Shown: piece by piece, positions 44,002-52,575 of the stretch
Numbering within the stretch: the first letter of the stretch is position 1
How the letters are laid out: each line of letters starts with the position of its first letter
Origin: RGIG9608 sp045602425
Lineage (GTDB): Bacteria; Bacteroidota; Bacteroidia; Bacteroidales; Paludibacteraceae
Length of the DNA stretch: 64,000 bases
NCBI GenBank assembly: GCA_045602425.1
Contig: JAZSBO010000014.1
Span: 138,405 to 202,404 of the forward strand
Direction of reading: 5' to 3'
Notes under the pieces: generated by a model
The model's input: the letters and a program-made list of their open reading frames with translations, nothing else
What the model was told of the DNA's origin: nothing
Database searches by the model: none
Made by a program: the position numbers and the translations under genes

Positions 44002-46371
44002 TTATTTTGTAAGGGTCACTACTAAAGTTGTCAATACTGTAGCCAAAGAAACAACCGAAGATGTTATACCGACAATTTCTCCTGCTGACATTGAACGACG
44101 CTCTTTTTTCAAAGGAACTACAATCTCGCAACCTGGTTGTATTTGAGATGTCAAACGCAACTTTTTCGTTTTTCCATTCATATACACTACATATTTTTTG
44201 CATTTAGCAGCTCTTGATTCATAACCACCAGCCAAATCGATATAATGCAAAATAGATTGCCCTTTTATGAATGGAACTGCACTTTGATTCGCAACTGCAC
44301 CACTTATCTTCACCACACCATTATACAATGGAACAATCACTCTATCTCCTTCTCGTAAAATAAGATCATCTTTTCCTCTTTCATCTTCCATTATTTTTTC
44401 AAAATCCAAACCTATAACATACTCACGTTCGTTATCAATAAGTTCGACAAGTGTACTATCATTATTCAAAGCTTTATCTTTCCTTATTTTATCCATAAGA
44501 GCCTTTGAGCGAGCAAATTCAGATTCATTCATCTTTCGTACCAACGTACAACCTTTTATATAAGCATTTTTGGTAAATCCACCCGCACGCTTTATCAATG
44601 ACGAAATAGTTTCATTTTTCGATAATTTTGCATACACACCAGGCAACAAAACTTCTCCTGATATTGTCACATTATCTTGCTCCTTATACCAAGGAGATTG
44701 ATAGACAAATATTTCATCAAATGGTTCTAAAACAAAATCATCCGCTTCATTATCTTCTAACGAAAAAGAGTAAGTTTTTATAGTTTTATCGTCAACATCT
44801 TTCTCTTCGAAACAACGGCGATAAACATCGACTCTTCCTTTATATGCAGATTCTAACATTCCTCCTGCTTGCAACAAAATATCTTCTATATGCATTTGTT
44901 TTACAAAAGGATATTCACCAGGATTCTTCACACTTCCACGAATCGTTATGTAATGAGTTTCTTTAGTTGATTGAACAGAAGGGATAAACAGCAAATCATT
45001 CTTCTGTAGTGTTACATCAACTATTTTACCTGACAGCAAATCGTCAACATTGAACGATTCTGAATATTTCGTATAATCGTCAGCTTGACGGTACAATATA
45101 ACATGTTCCCGAAAGGCATCTCCTTTCAACCCTCCAGCAACATCAATAAGGTCCTTAACAGTTTTTATATCCGAACCTATTGCATAAACTCCAGGACGAT
45201 AAATAGCTCCAGCTATTTCAACCTTATTTTCATAATCAGGCAAAATAGTAGCAATCTCAAGCTCATCGCCATTTTTCAACTCAAATGACTTATAGTCATC
45301 TTCTTTTATGGTATAATATTGATGTTTGTCTGCTCCATTGCGACTTAATTGTATATTTTTAGCAAAAGCTTTATCTGCAAATCCTCCAGAAAAACACAAC
45401 AAATCATCAATGGTTTCGCCCACTTTCATTTCATATTTCATTGGACGTTTTACTGCTCCTGCTATATTAACCATTACATCAAACGTTCCTACTAAAACAA
45501 CATCGCCATCATTCAATATGACGTCATCATTATTTTTGCCTTTCAACAAATAGTCATAAACGTCTAACGTTTTAAAAATCTTGCCATTGCGAAAAACCTG
45601 AATATTTCTCAACGATCCTATTGGCGACACTCCTCCAGCTACATATAATGCATGAAAAACAGACGATAGCGACGAAATAGAATAAGTTCCAGGAGCCGTA
45701 ACCTCACCAAGAATGTTTACCTGAATACCTCTAAGTTTTCCTAACGAAACTTTCATATATGTATTACCATTCGACGAACTCAAATCTGAATAAACTTTTC
45801 CGTAAGCGATTTTCAAACGTCGCGAAGCTTCTTTCATTTTCAATCCACTCAAGGTTATCAAACCTACATTGGGTAAAACAACATCACCTTCAGGCGAAAT
45901 GACCTGAATCTCGGAAAACTCCGAATTACCCCACACATCAATCACAATTTCATCACCAGGACCAAGAACATAGTCGTCTGGAACAGGGACATTAAGATTA
46001 GGAGCAAAATTCAATTGCTTATTCAAAAAAAGATTTTGTCCGAAAATTTTACTAACCTCTTCTCGTGTTTTTTCATCCATCACAATAGGTTGTTCAACAA
46101 CGACTTGCTCACGCAATCGATTATCAGTATCTACTCGATGCGATTCCATAGCATTAGCATTTTTCATTTTCTGCTCAAGCATTTTCAGGCGTTGTAAAGA
46201 AATACCTCGTTGTTCCAAATCCTCCATTATTTCTACTTGTGAATGTCCTGCATCTTTATGATCTTGAAGGATTTTTATCAGTTGAGTATCTGTAATTTGA
46301 GCAAAAGCAAACAAACTGAAAAACACAAATACTCCGACACAAAAAGTTCTTCTATTTTTCTTCATATTCAT
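44002..46371 (-). CDS. Wza-like polysaccharide export protein with multiple SLBB domains
   Basis: 789 residues. Signal peptide (FFSLFAFAQ), a short helical region, a Poly_export domain (about 120-215, DDYVLGPGDEIVIDVWGNSEF), then about six SLBB repeats ('VxIxGxVxxPGxYxxxxxxTxxDLIxxAGG', e.g. VEIAGAIYRPGVYA, ITIRGSVKNPGEYP, VTISGEVLLPGVYA), and a C-terminal hydrophobic helix. Much longer than E. coli Wza but typical for Bacteroidota. Forms the outer-membrane/periplasmic export channel. Met3 is an alternative start. First gene of the operon; -7 box at 46410-46417. Confidence 0.88.
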   Translation of the reverse strand: MNMKKNRRTFCVGVFVFFSLFAFAQITDTQLIKILQDHKDAGHSQVEIMEDLEQRGISLQRLKMLEQKMKNANAMESHRVDTDNRLREQVVVEQPIVMDEKTREEVSKIFGQNLFLNKQLNFAPNLNVPVPDDYVLGPGDEIVIDVWGNSEFSEIQVISPEGDVVLPNVGLITLSGLKMKEASRRLKIAYGKVYSDLSSSNGNTYMKVSLGKLRGIQVNILGEVTAPGTYSISSLSSVFHALYVAGGVSPIGSLRNIQVFRNGKIFKTLDVYDYLLKGKNNDDVILNDGDVVLVGTFDVMVNIAGAVKRPMKYEMKVGETIDDLLCFSGGFADKAFAKNIQLSRNGADKHQYYTIKEDDYKSFELKNGDELEIATILPDYENKVEIAGAIYRPGVYAIGSDIKTVKDLIDVAGGLKGDAFREHVILYRQADDYTKYSESFNVDDLLSGKIVDVTLQKNDLLFIPSVQSTKETHYITIRGSVKNPGEYPFVKQMHIEDILLQAGGMLESAYKGRVDVYRRCFEEKDVDDKTIKTYSFSLEDNEADDFVLEPFDEIFVYQSPWYKEQDNVTISGEVLLPGVYAKLSKNETISSLIKRAGGFTKNAYIKGCTLVRKMNESEFARSKALMDKIRKDKALNNDSTLVELIDNEREYVIGLDFEKIMEDERGKDDLILREGDRVIVPLYNGVVKISGAVANQSAVPFIKGQSILHYIDLAGGYESRAAKCKKYVVYMNGKTKKLRLTSQIQPGCEIVVPLKKERRSMSAGEIVGITSSVVSLATVLTTLVVTLTK

Positions 46372-46409
46372 TATATAGTTTAATTCAAAAAATATATTTA
46401 ATAAACGTG

Positions 46410-46417
46410 CAAAGATA
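46410..46417 (-). promoter_or_regulatory. -7 promoter box for the Wza-like operon
   Basis: CAAAGATA on the plus strand (TATCTTTG on minus), 38 bases upstream of the ATG, in the region divergent from radA. Confidence 0.5.
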
Positions 46418-46450
46418 TGAGTTTATTGTAAAACCTTATCGGTTTTTCAT

Positions 46451-46458
46451 TATTTTTG
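46451..46458 (+). promoter_or_regulatory. -7 promoter box for radA
   Basis: TATTTTTG, 21 bases before the ATG at 46480. The open frame starting at a TTG (46456) overlaps this box, so the ATG is preferred. Confidence 0.55.
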
Positions 46459-46479
46459 CCAAACAAACACAACAATTTT

Positions 46480-47853
46480 ATGGCTAAAACAAAATCGGTT
46501 TTCGTTTGTCAGAAATGCGGAGCAGAATCGGCAAAATGGATTGGAAAATGTCCAGCTTGTGGAGAATGGAATAGTTATTCTGAAGAAATCATTCACAAAG
46601 AACAAAATTCGGCATCAAAGATTCCACACAATTATACAGAAAGTGAAAAACAAAAACCCATTCTAATTGAAAATGTTATTGCAACAAACGAGAAAAGAAC
46701 CGATACGACATCAACTGAATTTAACAGAGTGCTTGGAGGAGGATTAGTTGCAGGATCGTTAGTACTAATCGGAGGAGAGCCAGGTATTGGGAAATCAACA
46801 TTGGTATTGCAAATAGCATTAAGAATGAAAGATAGAAAAATCCTTTATGTTTCAGGTGAAGAAAGCACCAATCAAATAAAGATGCGTTCGGAGCGAATAC
46901 AAAAACCTGAATCGGAATGCTACGTTGTAAGCGAAACTTCCCTCGAACATATTTTTACTCACATCAAAAACATAAAACCTGATATTGTTATCGTAGATTC
47001 GATACAAACAATATCGACCGAGACAGTTGACTCTTCGCCAGGAAGCATCACACAAGTACGCGAATGTGCCATTGCACTACTTCGTTTTGCAAAAGAAACA
47101 AATATCCCCGTTTTGCTAATTGGACATATCAATAAAGATGGAAACATTGCCGGTCCGAAAGTTTTAGAACACATCGTTGACACCGTTCTTCAATTCGAAG
47201 GCGACAGACACTACATGTATCGCATTTTACGAGCCAACAAAAATCGCTTTGGCAGTACCGACGAATTAGCCATTTTCGAAATGAACAATTATGGTTTACG
47301 CGAAGTATTAAACCCTTCGGAATTACTTTTATCGCATTCGCAAGATGCATTAAGCGGGATTGCTGTTTCGGCTGCGATTGAAGGCGTACGACCATTTTTA
47401 ATAGAAGTCCAAGCATTAGTAAGCACTGCTGCCTATGGAACTCCACAGCGTTCTTCGACAGGATTTGACGCTCGACGACTGAATATGCTTTTGGCCGTTA
47501 TCGAAAAACGAGCAGGATTCAAATTAGCCCAAAAAGATGTTTTTATAAACATCGCTGGCGGATTGAAAGTAAACGACCCCGGCATTGATTTGTCAATACT
47601 TTCAGCAGTTCTATCTTCAAATCTCGATATTGCGATAGAAAAATCTATTTGTATGGCTGGCGAAGTCGGATTGTCGGGAGAGATTCGCCCTATTTCACGT
47701 ATCGAACAACGAATCAAAGAAGCCGAAAAACTCGGTTTTAAAAAGATTATTATCCCTGAATATAATTTCAAACAATTAGTAAAAAAAGATGGCGAAATAG
47801 AAATTGTCCATGTTAAAAGAATAGAAGATGCGTTCAGATGTTTATTCGGATAA
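46480..47853 (+). CDS. radA: DNA repair protein RadA (Sms)
   Basis: 457 residues from the ATG at 46480 (MAKTKSVFVCQKCG). Zinc finger CQKCG...CPACGEW, Walker A GGEPGIGKSTL, the RadA-specific KNRFGSTDELAIFEM motif, and a Lon-like C-terminal domain (GGLKVNDPGIDLSILSAV). RadA is a branch-migration ATPase/helicase in recombinational repair. Own promoter; divergent from the export operon. Confidence 0.96.
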   Translation: MAKTKSVFVCQKCGAESAKWIGKCPACGEWNSYSEEIIHKEQNSASKIPHNYTESEKQKPILIENVIATNEKRTDTTSTEFNRVLGGGLVAGSLVLIGGEPGIGKSTLVLQIALRMKDRKILYVSGEESTNQIKMRSERIQKPESECYVVSETSLEHIFTHIKNIKPDIVIVDSIQTISTETVDSSPGSITQVRECAIALLRFAKETNIPVLLIGHINKDGNIAGPKVLEHIVDTVLQFEGDRHYMYRILRANKNRFGSTDELAIFEMNNYGLREVLNPSELLLSHSQDALSGIAVSAAIEGVRPFLIEVQALVSTAAYGTPQRSSTGFDARRLNMLLAVIEKRAGFKLAQKDVFINIAGGLKVNDPGIDLSILSAVLSSNLDIAIEKSICMAGEVGLSGEIRPISRIEQRIKEAEKLGFKKIIIPEYNFKQLVKKDGEIEIVHVKRIEDAFRCLFG

Positions 47854-47860
47854 ATTTTGT

Positions 47861-47891
47861 TTTGCCCCGTTTTTTTTTCTTTGTATTTTTG
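47861..47891 (+). promoter_or_regulatory. promoter for PPi-PFK
   Basis: TTTG at 47861-47864, a 19-base gap, then TATTTTTG at 47884-47891: a full -33/-7 match, 34 bases before the ATG at 47926. Confidence 0.6.
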
Positions 47892-47925
47892 TGCGATTTT
47901 TAAAAACTATTAAAACATTATATCA

Positions 47926-49545
47926 ATGGCAAAAAGTGCATTACAAGTAGCTCGTGCTGCTTATCAACCAAAGTTACCAAAAGCATTGCAAGGTGCGGTA
48001 GCTGTGAAAGAAGGTGAACCTACTCAATCTGTAGCAAACCAAGAAGAAATCAAACAATTGTTTCCTAACACTTACGGGATGCCTATCGTTACGTTTGAAG
48101 TGGCAGACAAAAAAGCTGAACTTCCTGCAATGAACGTAGGTGTTATTCTTTCGGGTGGACAAGCTCCTGGAGGACACAACGTAATTTCAGGTCTTTTCGA
48201 CGGATTGAAGTCGTTCAACAAGGATTGTAAATTATACGGATTTTTGGGAGGACCTAGCGGTTTAACCGACCACAAATACATCGACCTAACTGCCGATATT
48301 ATTGACGAATATCGCAACACTGGAGGTTTCGACATCATCGGTTCTGGTCGTACGAAATTGGAAGAAACTGAACAATTCGACAAAGGAATTGAAATCTGCA
48401 ACAAACTTGGAATCAAAGCCTTGGTAATTATTGGTGGGGACGATTCGAACACAAATGCTTGTGTTTTGGCAGAATATTACTTGCAAAAAAACACAGGCAT
48501 TCAAGTTATTGGTTGTCCAAAAACTATCGATGGTGACTTAAAAAATGATATGATCGAAACTTCATTCGGATTCGACACTGCTTGTAAGGTTTATTCTGAA
48601 GTGATTGGCAACATTATGCGCGATGCTAACTCGGCTAAAAAATATTGGCACTTCATCAAATTGATGGGACGCTCGGCTTCACACATCGCACTTGAATGTG
48701 GCTTGCAAACTCAACCAAACATCTGCATTGTTTCAGAAGAAGTTGAAGCTAAAAAAATGACACTCGGACAAATCGTAAATGACATTGCCGATACGGTTGC
48801 CGCTCGTGCTGCTGACGGTAAAAACTTTGGTGTAGTTTTGATTCCTGAAGGCTTAATTGAATTCATCCCTGAAATGAAAGTGTTGATTGCCGAGCTCAAC
48901 GACCTTTTGGCTCACGAAAGCGACGTACAAAAAGCTTTGCAAGGGCTTACTCCTACAAGTGCAGCTGTTTATGCATCGCTTCCTGAAGCTATTGCTAAAC
49001 AATTGACACTCGACCGCGACCCTCATGGTAACGTACAAGTTTCGCTCATCGAAACTGAAAAATTGCTTATCGAGATGGTTAAAACTCGCTTGGCTGCAAT
49101 GAAGGCAGAAGGCAAGTTTGTAGGCAAATTCTCTGGACTTGGACATTTCTTCGGTTACGAAGGACGTTGTGCTGCTCCATCGAACTTCGATGCCGACTAC
49201 TGCTACTCGCTTGGATTCAATGCTGCGCAACTTATTGCAAGCGGAAAAACTGGTTATATGTCACTTATCCGCAACACTACAGCTCCTGCTTCGGAATGGA
49301 TTGCTGGTGGTGTACCTGTTACGATGATGATGAACATGGAACGTCGCCATGGCGAAATGAAACCTGTAATCCGAAAAGCATTGGTGGAATTGGACGGAGC
49401 TCCTTTCAAAGCCTTGGTAGCAAACCGTGCTACTTGGGCTAAAGAAACTGCATACGTTTACCCTGGGCCTATCCAATACTTTGGACCATCGGAAGTGTGC
49501 GACCAACCAACCAAAACTCTTGCGTTGGAACAACAAGCAAAATAA
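47926..49545 (+). CDS. pfp: diphosphate-fructose-6-phosphate 1-phosphotransferase (PPi-PFK)
   Basis: 539 residues, the long PPi-dependent form. LSGGQAPGGHNVISG, IIGGDDSNTNA (GGDD rather than GGDG, the PPi-specificity signature), PKTIDGDL with the catalytic Asp, and MGRSASHIALECGL. It reversibly interconverts Fru-6-P + PPi and Fru-1,6-P2 + Pi, saving ATP in glycolysis and usable in gluconeogenesis. Strong promoter and strong terminator, and C-ending codons, suggest high expression. Confidence 0.94.
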   Translation: MAKSALQVARAAYQPKLPKALQGAVAVKEGEPTQSVANQEEIKQLFPNTYGMPIVTFEVADKKAELPAMNVGVILSGGQAPGGHNVISGLFDGLKSFNKDCKLYGFLGGPSGLTDHKYIDLTADIIDEYRNTGGFDIIGSGRTKLEETEQFDKGIEICNKLGIKALVIIGGDDSNTNACVLAEYYLQKNTGIQVIGCPKTIDGDLKNDMIETSFGFDTACKVYSEVIGNIMRDANSAKKYWHFIKLMGRSASHIALECGLQTQPNICIVSEEVEAKKMTLGQIVNDIADTVAARAADGKNFGVVLIPEGLIEFIPEMKVLIAELNDLLAHESDVQKALQGLTPTSAAVYASLPEAIAKQLTLDRDPHGNVQVSLIETEKLLIEMVKTRLAAMKAEGKFVGKFSGLGHFFGYEGRCAAPSNFDADYCYSLGFNAAQLIASGKTGYMSLIRNTTAPASEWIAGGVPVTMMMNMERRHGEMKPVIRKALVELDGAPFKALVANRATWAKETAYVYPGPIQYFGPSEVCDQPTKTLALEQQAK

Positions 49546-49568
49546 TATCTTTTATTATAACGACAAGG

Positions 49569-49602
49569 AAAGAGCGAGGGAAAAATATCCCCTCGCTCTT
49601 TT
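49569..49602 (+). terminator. intrinsic terminator of PPi-PFK
   Basis: AAAGAGCGAGGG paired with CCCTCGCTCTTT around an AAAAATATC loop, followed by a T-run, about 24 bases after the stop. Confidence 0.88.
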
Positions 49603-49711
49603 TTGGATAAAGTCTTTTCTTACCTACTCGCAATCTATCTTCCTTTTTTAAAGTTGAGTATAAAAAATTTTACCTATCAAACCTGATTATAGCAAAATTT
49701 TTCGCTAAAAT

Positions 49712-49750
49712 TTTCATATTTGCAATATGAAAATTACATTTGCAAATGTA
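49712..49750. repeat. two adjacent palindromes at the left edge of the GC-rich block
   Basis: TTTCATAT-TTGCA-ATATGAAA (49712-49732) and the perfect 16-base palindrome TACATTTGCAAATGTA (49735-49750). The second contains TACATTTG, also a TAnnTTTG match. They end about 14 bases before the foreign-looking sequence starts. Confidence 0.5.
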
Positions 49751-49763
49751 TAAACATATTATA

Positions 49764-49835
49764 AAGCCCATCGCCTCCAACAGCACGGACGAAGGCCGCG
49801 CCAAGAACCGCAGAGTAGAATTCATCAAGAAGTGA
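49764..49835 (+). pseudogene. C-terminal remnant of an OmpA-family gene
   Basis: One frame reads KPIASNSTDEGRAKNRRVEF then IKK and a TGA stop. This is the 'N...GRAxNRRVEF' end of an OmpA-like peptidoglycan-binding domain. Nothing upstream continues the domain: the preceding sequence is AT-rich and has a stop in frame. Its GC content matches the following gene, so it is the cut end of an imported fragment. A GCAGAGT/ACTCTGC hairpin (49838-49864) follows it. Confidence 0.7.
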
Positions 49836-49911
49836 GTGCAGAGTGAAACTTGCTTCGACTCTGCCGAACGCCGCCGATGAATTGAGAAACAGTTTGTAAA
49901 AAAGTAACATT

Positions 49912-51042
49912 ATGAAAAAGATAATCATTACCCTTTTCGCCCTAGCGATGATGCTTCCCGCCAGGGCCCAGATGACCCCCGAAGCCGTGATGGGCATGAC
50001 GCCTGATTTGCCATCCACCGCAGCCCTCCTCAATTACTGGAAAAATATTAACGACCCGTTTCATAATGAATATCCCAATTCAGACCTCTTGAACGAGTTC
50101 ATGGAAGCCTGGAATGCCGCCAATGATGAGATTCAGGACATGCAGGAAAAGACCCTCGCACCAGGCATGAAGAAAAATGCGATGGCCGGATTAGTTGCCG
50201 GAACAAACAAAACGGCAGGCGAGGTTGCCAATATGAGCGAGACGGAGGCAAAAGCCCTTGCCATGTCCTCCATGCAGAGACGCCTATCCAGCATGGGTCT
50301 CAGCCAGGCCGATTTTGCAAATCTCCAGAGAAGCGATCTCTCGGATGAAGAGGCCAAGGCAATGGCCAGCAAGGTGATGGCCAAACAAACCGGCGGGCTC
50401 ACGGCAAAGGACATCGAGGCCATGTCCCACATGAGCGACGAAGAGCGTGCCGCCTTCATGCAGGAATCCGGCCTGGGAGAATCCATAACCGCCAAGATGA
50501 ATGCCGACAAAGGCAAACGCGCCTCGTCCCAGAAGCAGTATCAGCTGGTTACGGAATTGATTTCTCTTGGTCAAAAGGAGCATAGCCTCCAGCAGAAGGC
50601 CATCGGGATGATTGAATCGGCCAGGAAGGAAGGCGTGGCCCTGTTTGACAGGAAGTACCGGAAGGCGGACTCGGAGTACCGCGAAGAAATTGGCTGGGCT
50701 GCGGTGGAACTGGAAAATGCTATCGGCGAAGCGGCGTATAATGCCGCCCTGGCGCGCCTGAATGCAGCCCAATCTGCATGGTTCAATAACATGAGCCGTT
50801 TCTACGCAGAGTACATCCCCATGTACCGCGATGCCGTTGCCGGCGCCATGGACTGCTGCCGCGCTCAGCTCCTACCTGTCAAGAGACAACACAAGGAGGT
50901 GATGGAAAAGCTCTACGCCCTTACCCAAAGTGCAGAATACGCACTCTCCGACTCCGTCCCCTTTGAAGCTTCATACATGTACTTTGAGCTCTCCGAAAAA
51001 ATTACGGAATTCGAACTGGAAGATGAACTATATAAAGAATAA
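49912..51042 (+). CDS. secreted helical protein of unknown function, GC-rich
   Basis: 376 residues with a signal peptide (FALAMMLPARAQ). The mature protein is rich in Ala, Met, Glu and Lys and likely all-helical, with stretches such as MSETEAKALAMSSMQRRL and LSDEEAKAMASKVMAKQ that look like internal repeats, and a Cys pair (MDCCRAQ) near 310. I do not recognise a family. Composition is far GC-richer than the window, with codons such as GCC, CTC and CGC, so it was probably acquired from a higher-GC Bacteroidota. It is flanked by fragments of two other genes from the same block. The frame is intact and could be expressed. Confidence 0.68.
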   Translation: MKKIIITLFALAMMLPARAQMTPEAVMGMTPDLPSTAALLNYWKNINDPFHNEYPNSDLLNEFMEAWNAANDEIQDMQEKTLAPGMKKNAMAGLVAGTNKTAGEVANMSETEAKALAMSSMQRRLSSMGLSQADFANLQRSDLSDEEAKAMASKVMAKQTGGLTAKDIEAMSHMSDEERAAFMQESGLGESITAKMNADKGKRASSQKQYQLVTELISLGQKEHSLQQKAIGMIESARKEGVALFDRKYRKADSEYREEIGWAAVELENAIGEAAYNAALARLNAAQSAWFNNMSRFYAEYIPMYRDAVAGAMDCCRAQLLPVKRQHKEVMEKLYALTQSAEYALSDSVPFEASYMYFELSEKITEFELEDELYKE

Positions 51043-51046
51043 CAGC

Positions 51047-51106
51047 ATGAAAAAAGTATTCGCACTCATCGCCGTAGCAGCTATGATGCTTAAAACGGTT
51101 TTATAA
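51047..51106 (+). pseudogene. signal-peptide stub of a truncated gene
   Basis: ATG at 51047, 4 bases after the previous stop, starts a typical signal peptide (MKKVFALIAVAAMML), then runs into KTVL and a stop where the composition switches back to AT-rich (around 51090). This is the 5' end of a third gene of the imported block, cut at the junction. Confidence 0.6.
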
Positions 51107-51109
51107 TTT

Positions 51110-51349
51110 ATGCCCAAAATATCCATTCGATTTTATAATGACCGAGAGGTGCGAGCTGTTTGGGATGAGGAAAATTCCAAATGGTGGTTTTCTGTGCTCG
51201 ATATCGTCGGGGTGCTGAACGACCAAGACGACTACCAGAAAAACCGCAACTACTGGAAATATCTCAAAACAAAGCTCAAAGGCGAGAATAGTGAAGTGGT
51301 TAGTGACACTAACCAGTTGAAATTGCTTGCGCTTAACTTTATTTCGTAA
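51110..51349 (+). pseudogene. N-terminal fragment of a BRO-N-type protein
   Basis: 79 residues: RFYNDREVRAVWDEENSKWW, FSVLDIVGVLND and NYWKYLKTKLKGE, then TNQLKLLA, followed at once by LNFIS and a stop. These are the conserved start of Bacteroidota proteins with a BRO-N/antirepressor-like domain, often 250-300 residues long. The expected continuation after QLKLLA is absent, so this is a remnant. Confidence 0.65.
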
Positions 51350-51472
51350 ACTCAAGGTTACGCCAAATACCTAATATTAGCGGGAAACGGTTAAGTTTCA
51401 CGCTTTTTTTGTGTCTGTAGGCAAGTGAAATTTTTTATTATTTTATATTGTTTAATTTTAAATTTTATGTTT

Positions 51473-51756
51473 ATGAAAAAAGTAAATTTAATTTTCGCGG
51501 TAATGCTTTTTGCTGCTTTGAGTTTGGGATTCACATCGTGCGACAATGATAATGAACCTAAAATTCCCAAAATAAAGTATAAATATGTAGATTGGGGGTT
51601 GAGTGTAAAATGGGCAACATGTAACATAGGAGCGTCCTCTCCTGAGGAATATGGTTATTATTTTGCTTGGGGCGAAGTAGAACCACAGAGAAGGCTGACT
51701 ACTACTACGCCAACATCTGTACATTTGGTCAAACTATTCGCGGGGTAAGAGAATAA
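51473..51756 (+). pseudogene. internally deleted lipoprotein of the FISUMP type
   Basis: Begins at an ATG (51473) with a lipobox (LSLGFTSC) and then YVDWGLSVKWATCNIGASS and YGYYFAWGEVEP, the start of the Bacteroidota 'major paralogous' domain. Frame then breaks to RRLTTTTPTS and a stop at 51748. A shifted frame over the same bases reads EKADYYYANICTFGQTIRGVRE and stops at 51754-51756, which looks like the natural C-terminus of such a domain. An internal deletion joining start and end out of frame explains both. Confidence 0.55.
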
Positions 51757-51772
51757 GGGGAATAAAAACTTT

Positions 51773-51809
51773 AAAAAAAAGGAATCTCGTTTGGAGGTTC
51801 CTTTTTTTT
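51773..51809. terminator. bidirectional terminator between gene remnants and tRNAs
   Basis: A-run plus GGAA pairs with TTCC plus a nine-T run around a 13-base loop. It can end minus-strand tRNA transcription. Confidence 0.65.
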
Positions 51810-51816
51810 TATTTTG

Positions 51817-51889
51817 AGCGGAAAACGGGACTCAAACCCGCGACCCCCAGCTTGGAAGGCTAGTGCTCTATCGACTGAGCTATTTCCGC
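51817..51889 (-). tRNA. tRNA-Gly (anticodon TCC)
   Basis: 73-base cloverleaf. Acceptor GCGGAAA/TTTCCGC, D-arm GCTCAGTCGATAGAGC, anticodon stem CTAGC/GCTGG around loop CTTCCAA (TCC), T-arm GCGGG-TTTGAGT-CCCGT, discriminator T. No encoded CCA. Confidence 0.93.
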
Positions 51890-51897
51890 AATATTTG

Positions 51898-51980
51898 TGG
51901 GCAGTGATGGATTCGAACCACCGAAGTCGAAAGACAGCTGAGTTACAGTCAGCCCCATTTGGCCACTCTGGTAACTGCCC
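51898..51980 (-). tRNA. tRNA-Tyr (anticodon GTA)
   Basis: 83-base class II tRNA. Acceptor GGGCAGT/ACTGCCC, anticodon region CTGACTGTAACTCAG (GTA), a long variable arm, T-loop TTCGAAT, discriminator A, no encoded CCA. It lies 8 bases from tRNA-Gly, probably one transcript. Confidence 0.93.
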
Positions 51981-52006
51981 TTGCCAAAAGTGTTGCAAAA
52001 ATAATA

Positions 52007-52510
52007 CTATTTTTCGGTTTCTGCAAAATTATAAACCATTTTAATTGCAGTAATAGCTCCTTCAATGCCTTTGTTCCCTAAACGCCCGCCTGCACGTTCC
52101 AAGGCTTGCTGCATAGTTTTCGTTGTCAAAACACTAAAAACGATAGGAGCAACAGCTTCCGCATTCAACAACGTAATACCATTAGTTACACCTTGACAAA
52201 CATAATCAAAGTGAGGCGTATCGCCTTGTACCACACAGCCGATAACAATAATTGCATCGTAAATGCGTTTTTGCTGTAATTTAGCTGCTGCATAAGTCAG
52301 CTCAAAAGTTCCCGGAACGTGAAACACGTCTATATGCTCCTTTTTTGCACCATTTTCACACAACGCATCAAAGGCTCCTTCCTGCAAAGCATACGTCACA
52401 TTAGAATTCCAATCAGCCACTACAATTGCAAATCGTTTGCTTGCCACAAACTCTTTTTCTGGCATTGCATCTTTATTATATTCCGAAAGATTCTGATATT
52501 TTGTTGCCAT
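52007..52510 (-). CDS. ribH: 6,7-dimethyl-8-ribityllumazine synthase
   Basis: 167 residues from the ATG at 52508-52510 (MATKYQNLSEYN); eight extra upstream codons overlap a terminator T-run and are rejected. VVADWNSNVTYALQEGA, VPGTFELTYAA, and VIGCVVQGDTPHFDYVCQGVT with the catalytic His. Makes the riboflavin precursor lumazine; forms icosahedral or pentameric shells. Ends in TAG. Confidence 0.95.
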   Translation of the reverse strand: MATKYQNLSEYNKDAMPEKEFVASKRFAIVVADWNSNVTYALQEGAFDALCENGAKKEHIDVFHVPGTFELTYAAAKLQQKRIYDAIIVIGCVVQGDTPHFDYVCQGVTNGITLLNAEAVAPIVFSVLTTKTMQQALERAGGRLGNKGIEGAITAIKMVYNFAETEK

Positions 52511-52528
52511 TTCAAAAAAAATTAAAAA

Positions 52529-52552
52529 AGCCACCTCATCACTGAGATGGCT
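52529..52552 (-). terminator. hairpin with T-run between TPR gene and ribH
   Basis: AGCCACCTC / GAGATGGCT (one G-U type pair on the minus strand) with a 6-base loop, followed on the minus strand by a T-rich run. It may terminate the TPR gene partially or attenuate ribH. Confidence 0.6.
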
Positions 52553-52575
52553 ATATTAAGAAACATTTTTATCAA

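Noticed and set aside
50133..50772. Overlapping minus-strand open frames opposite the GC-rich secreted-protein gene
   Set aside because: Shadows in high-GC sequence. The plus-strand frame has a signal peptide and a coherent composition.
51771..52044. Open frames across the tRNA-Gly/tRNA-Tyr region on both strands
   Set aside because: They translate tRNA sequence; such peptides are well-known false genes.
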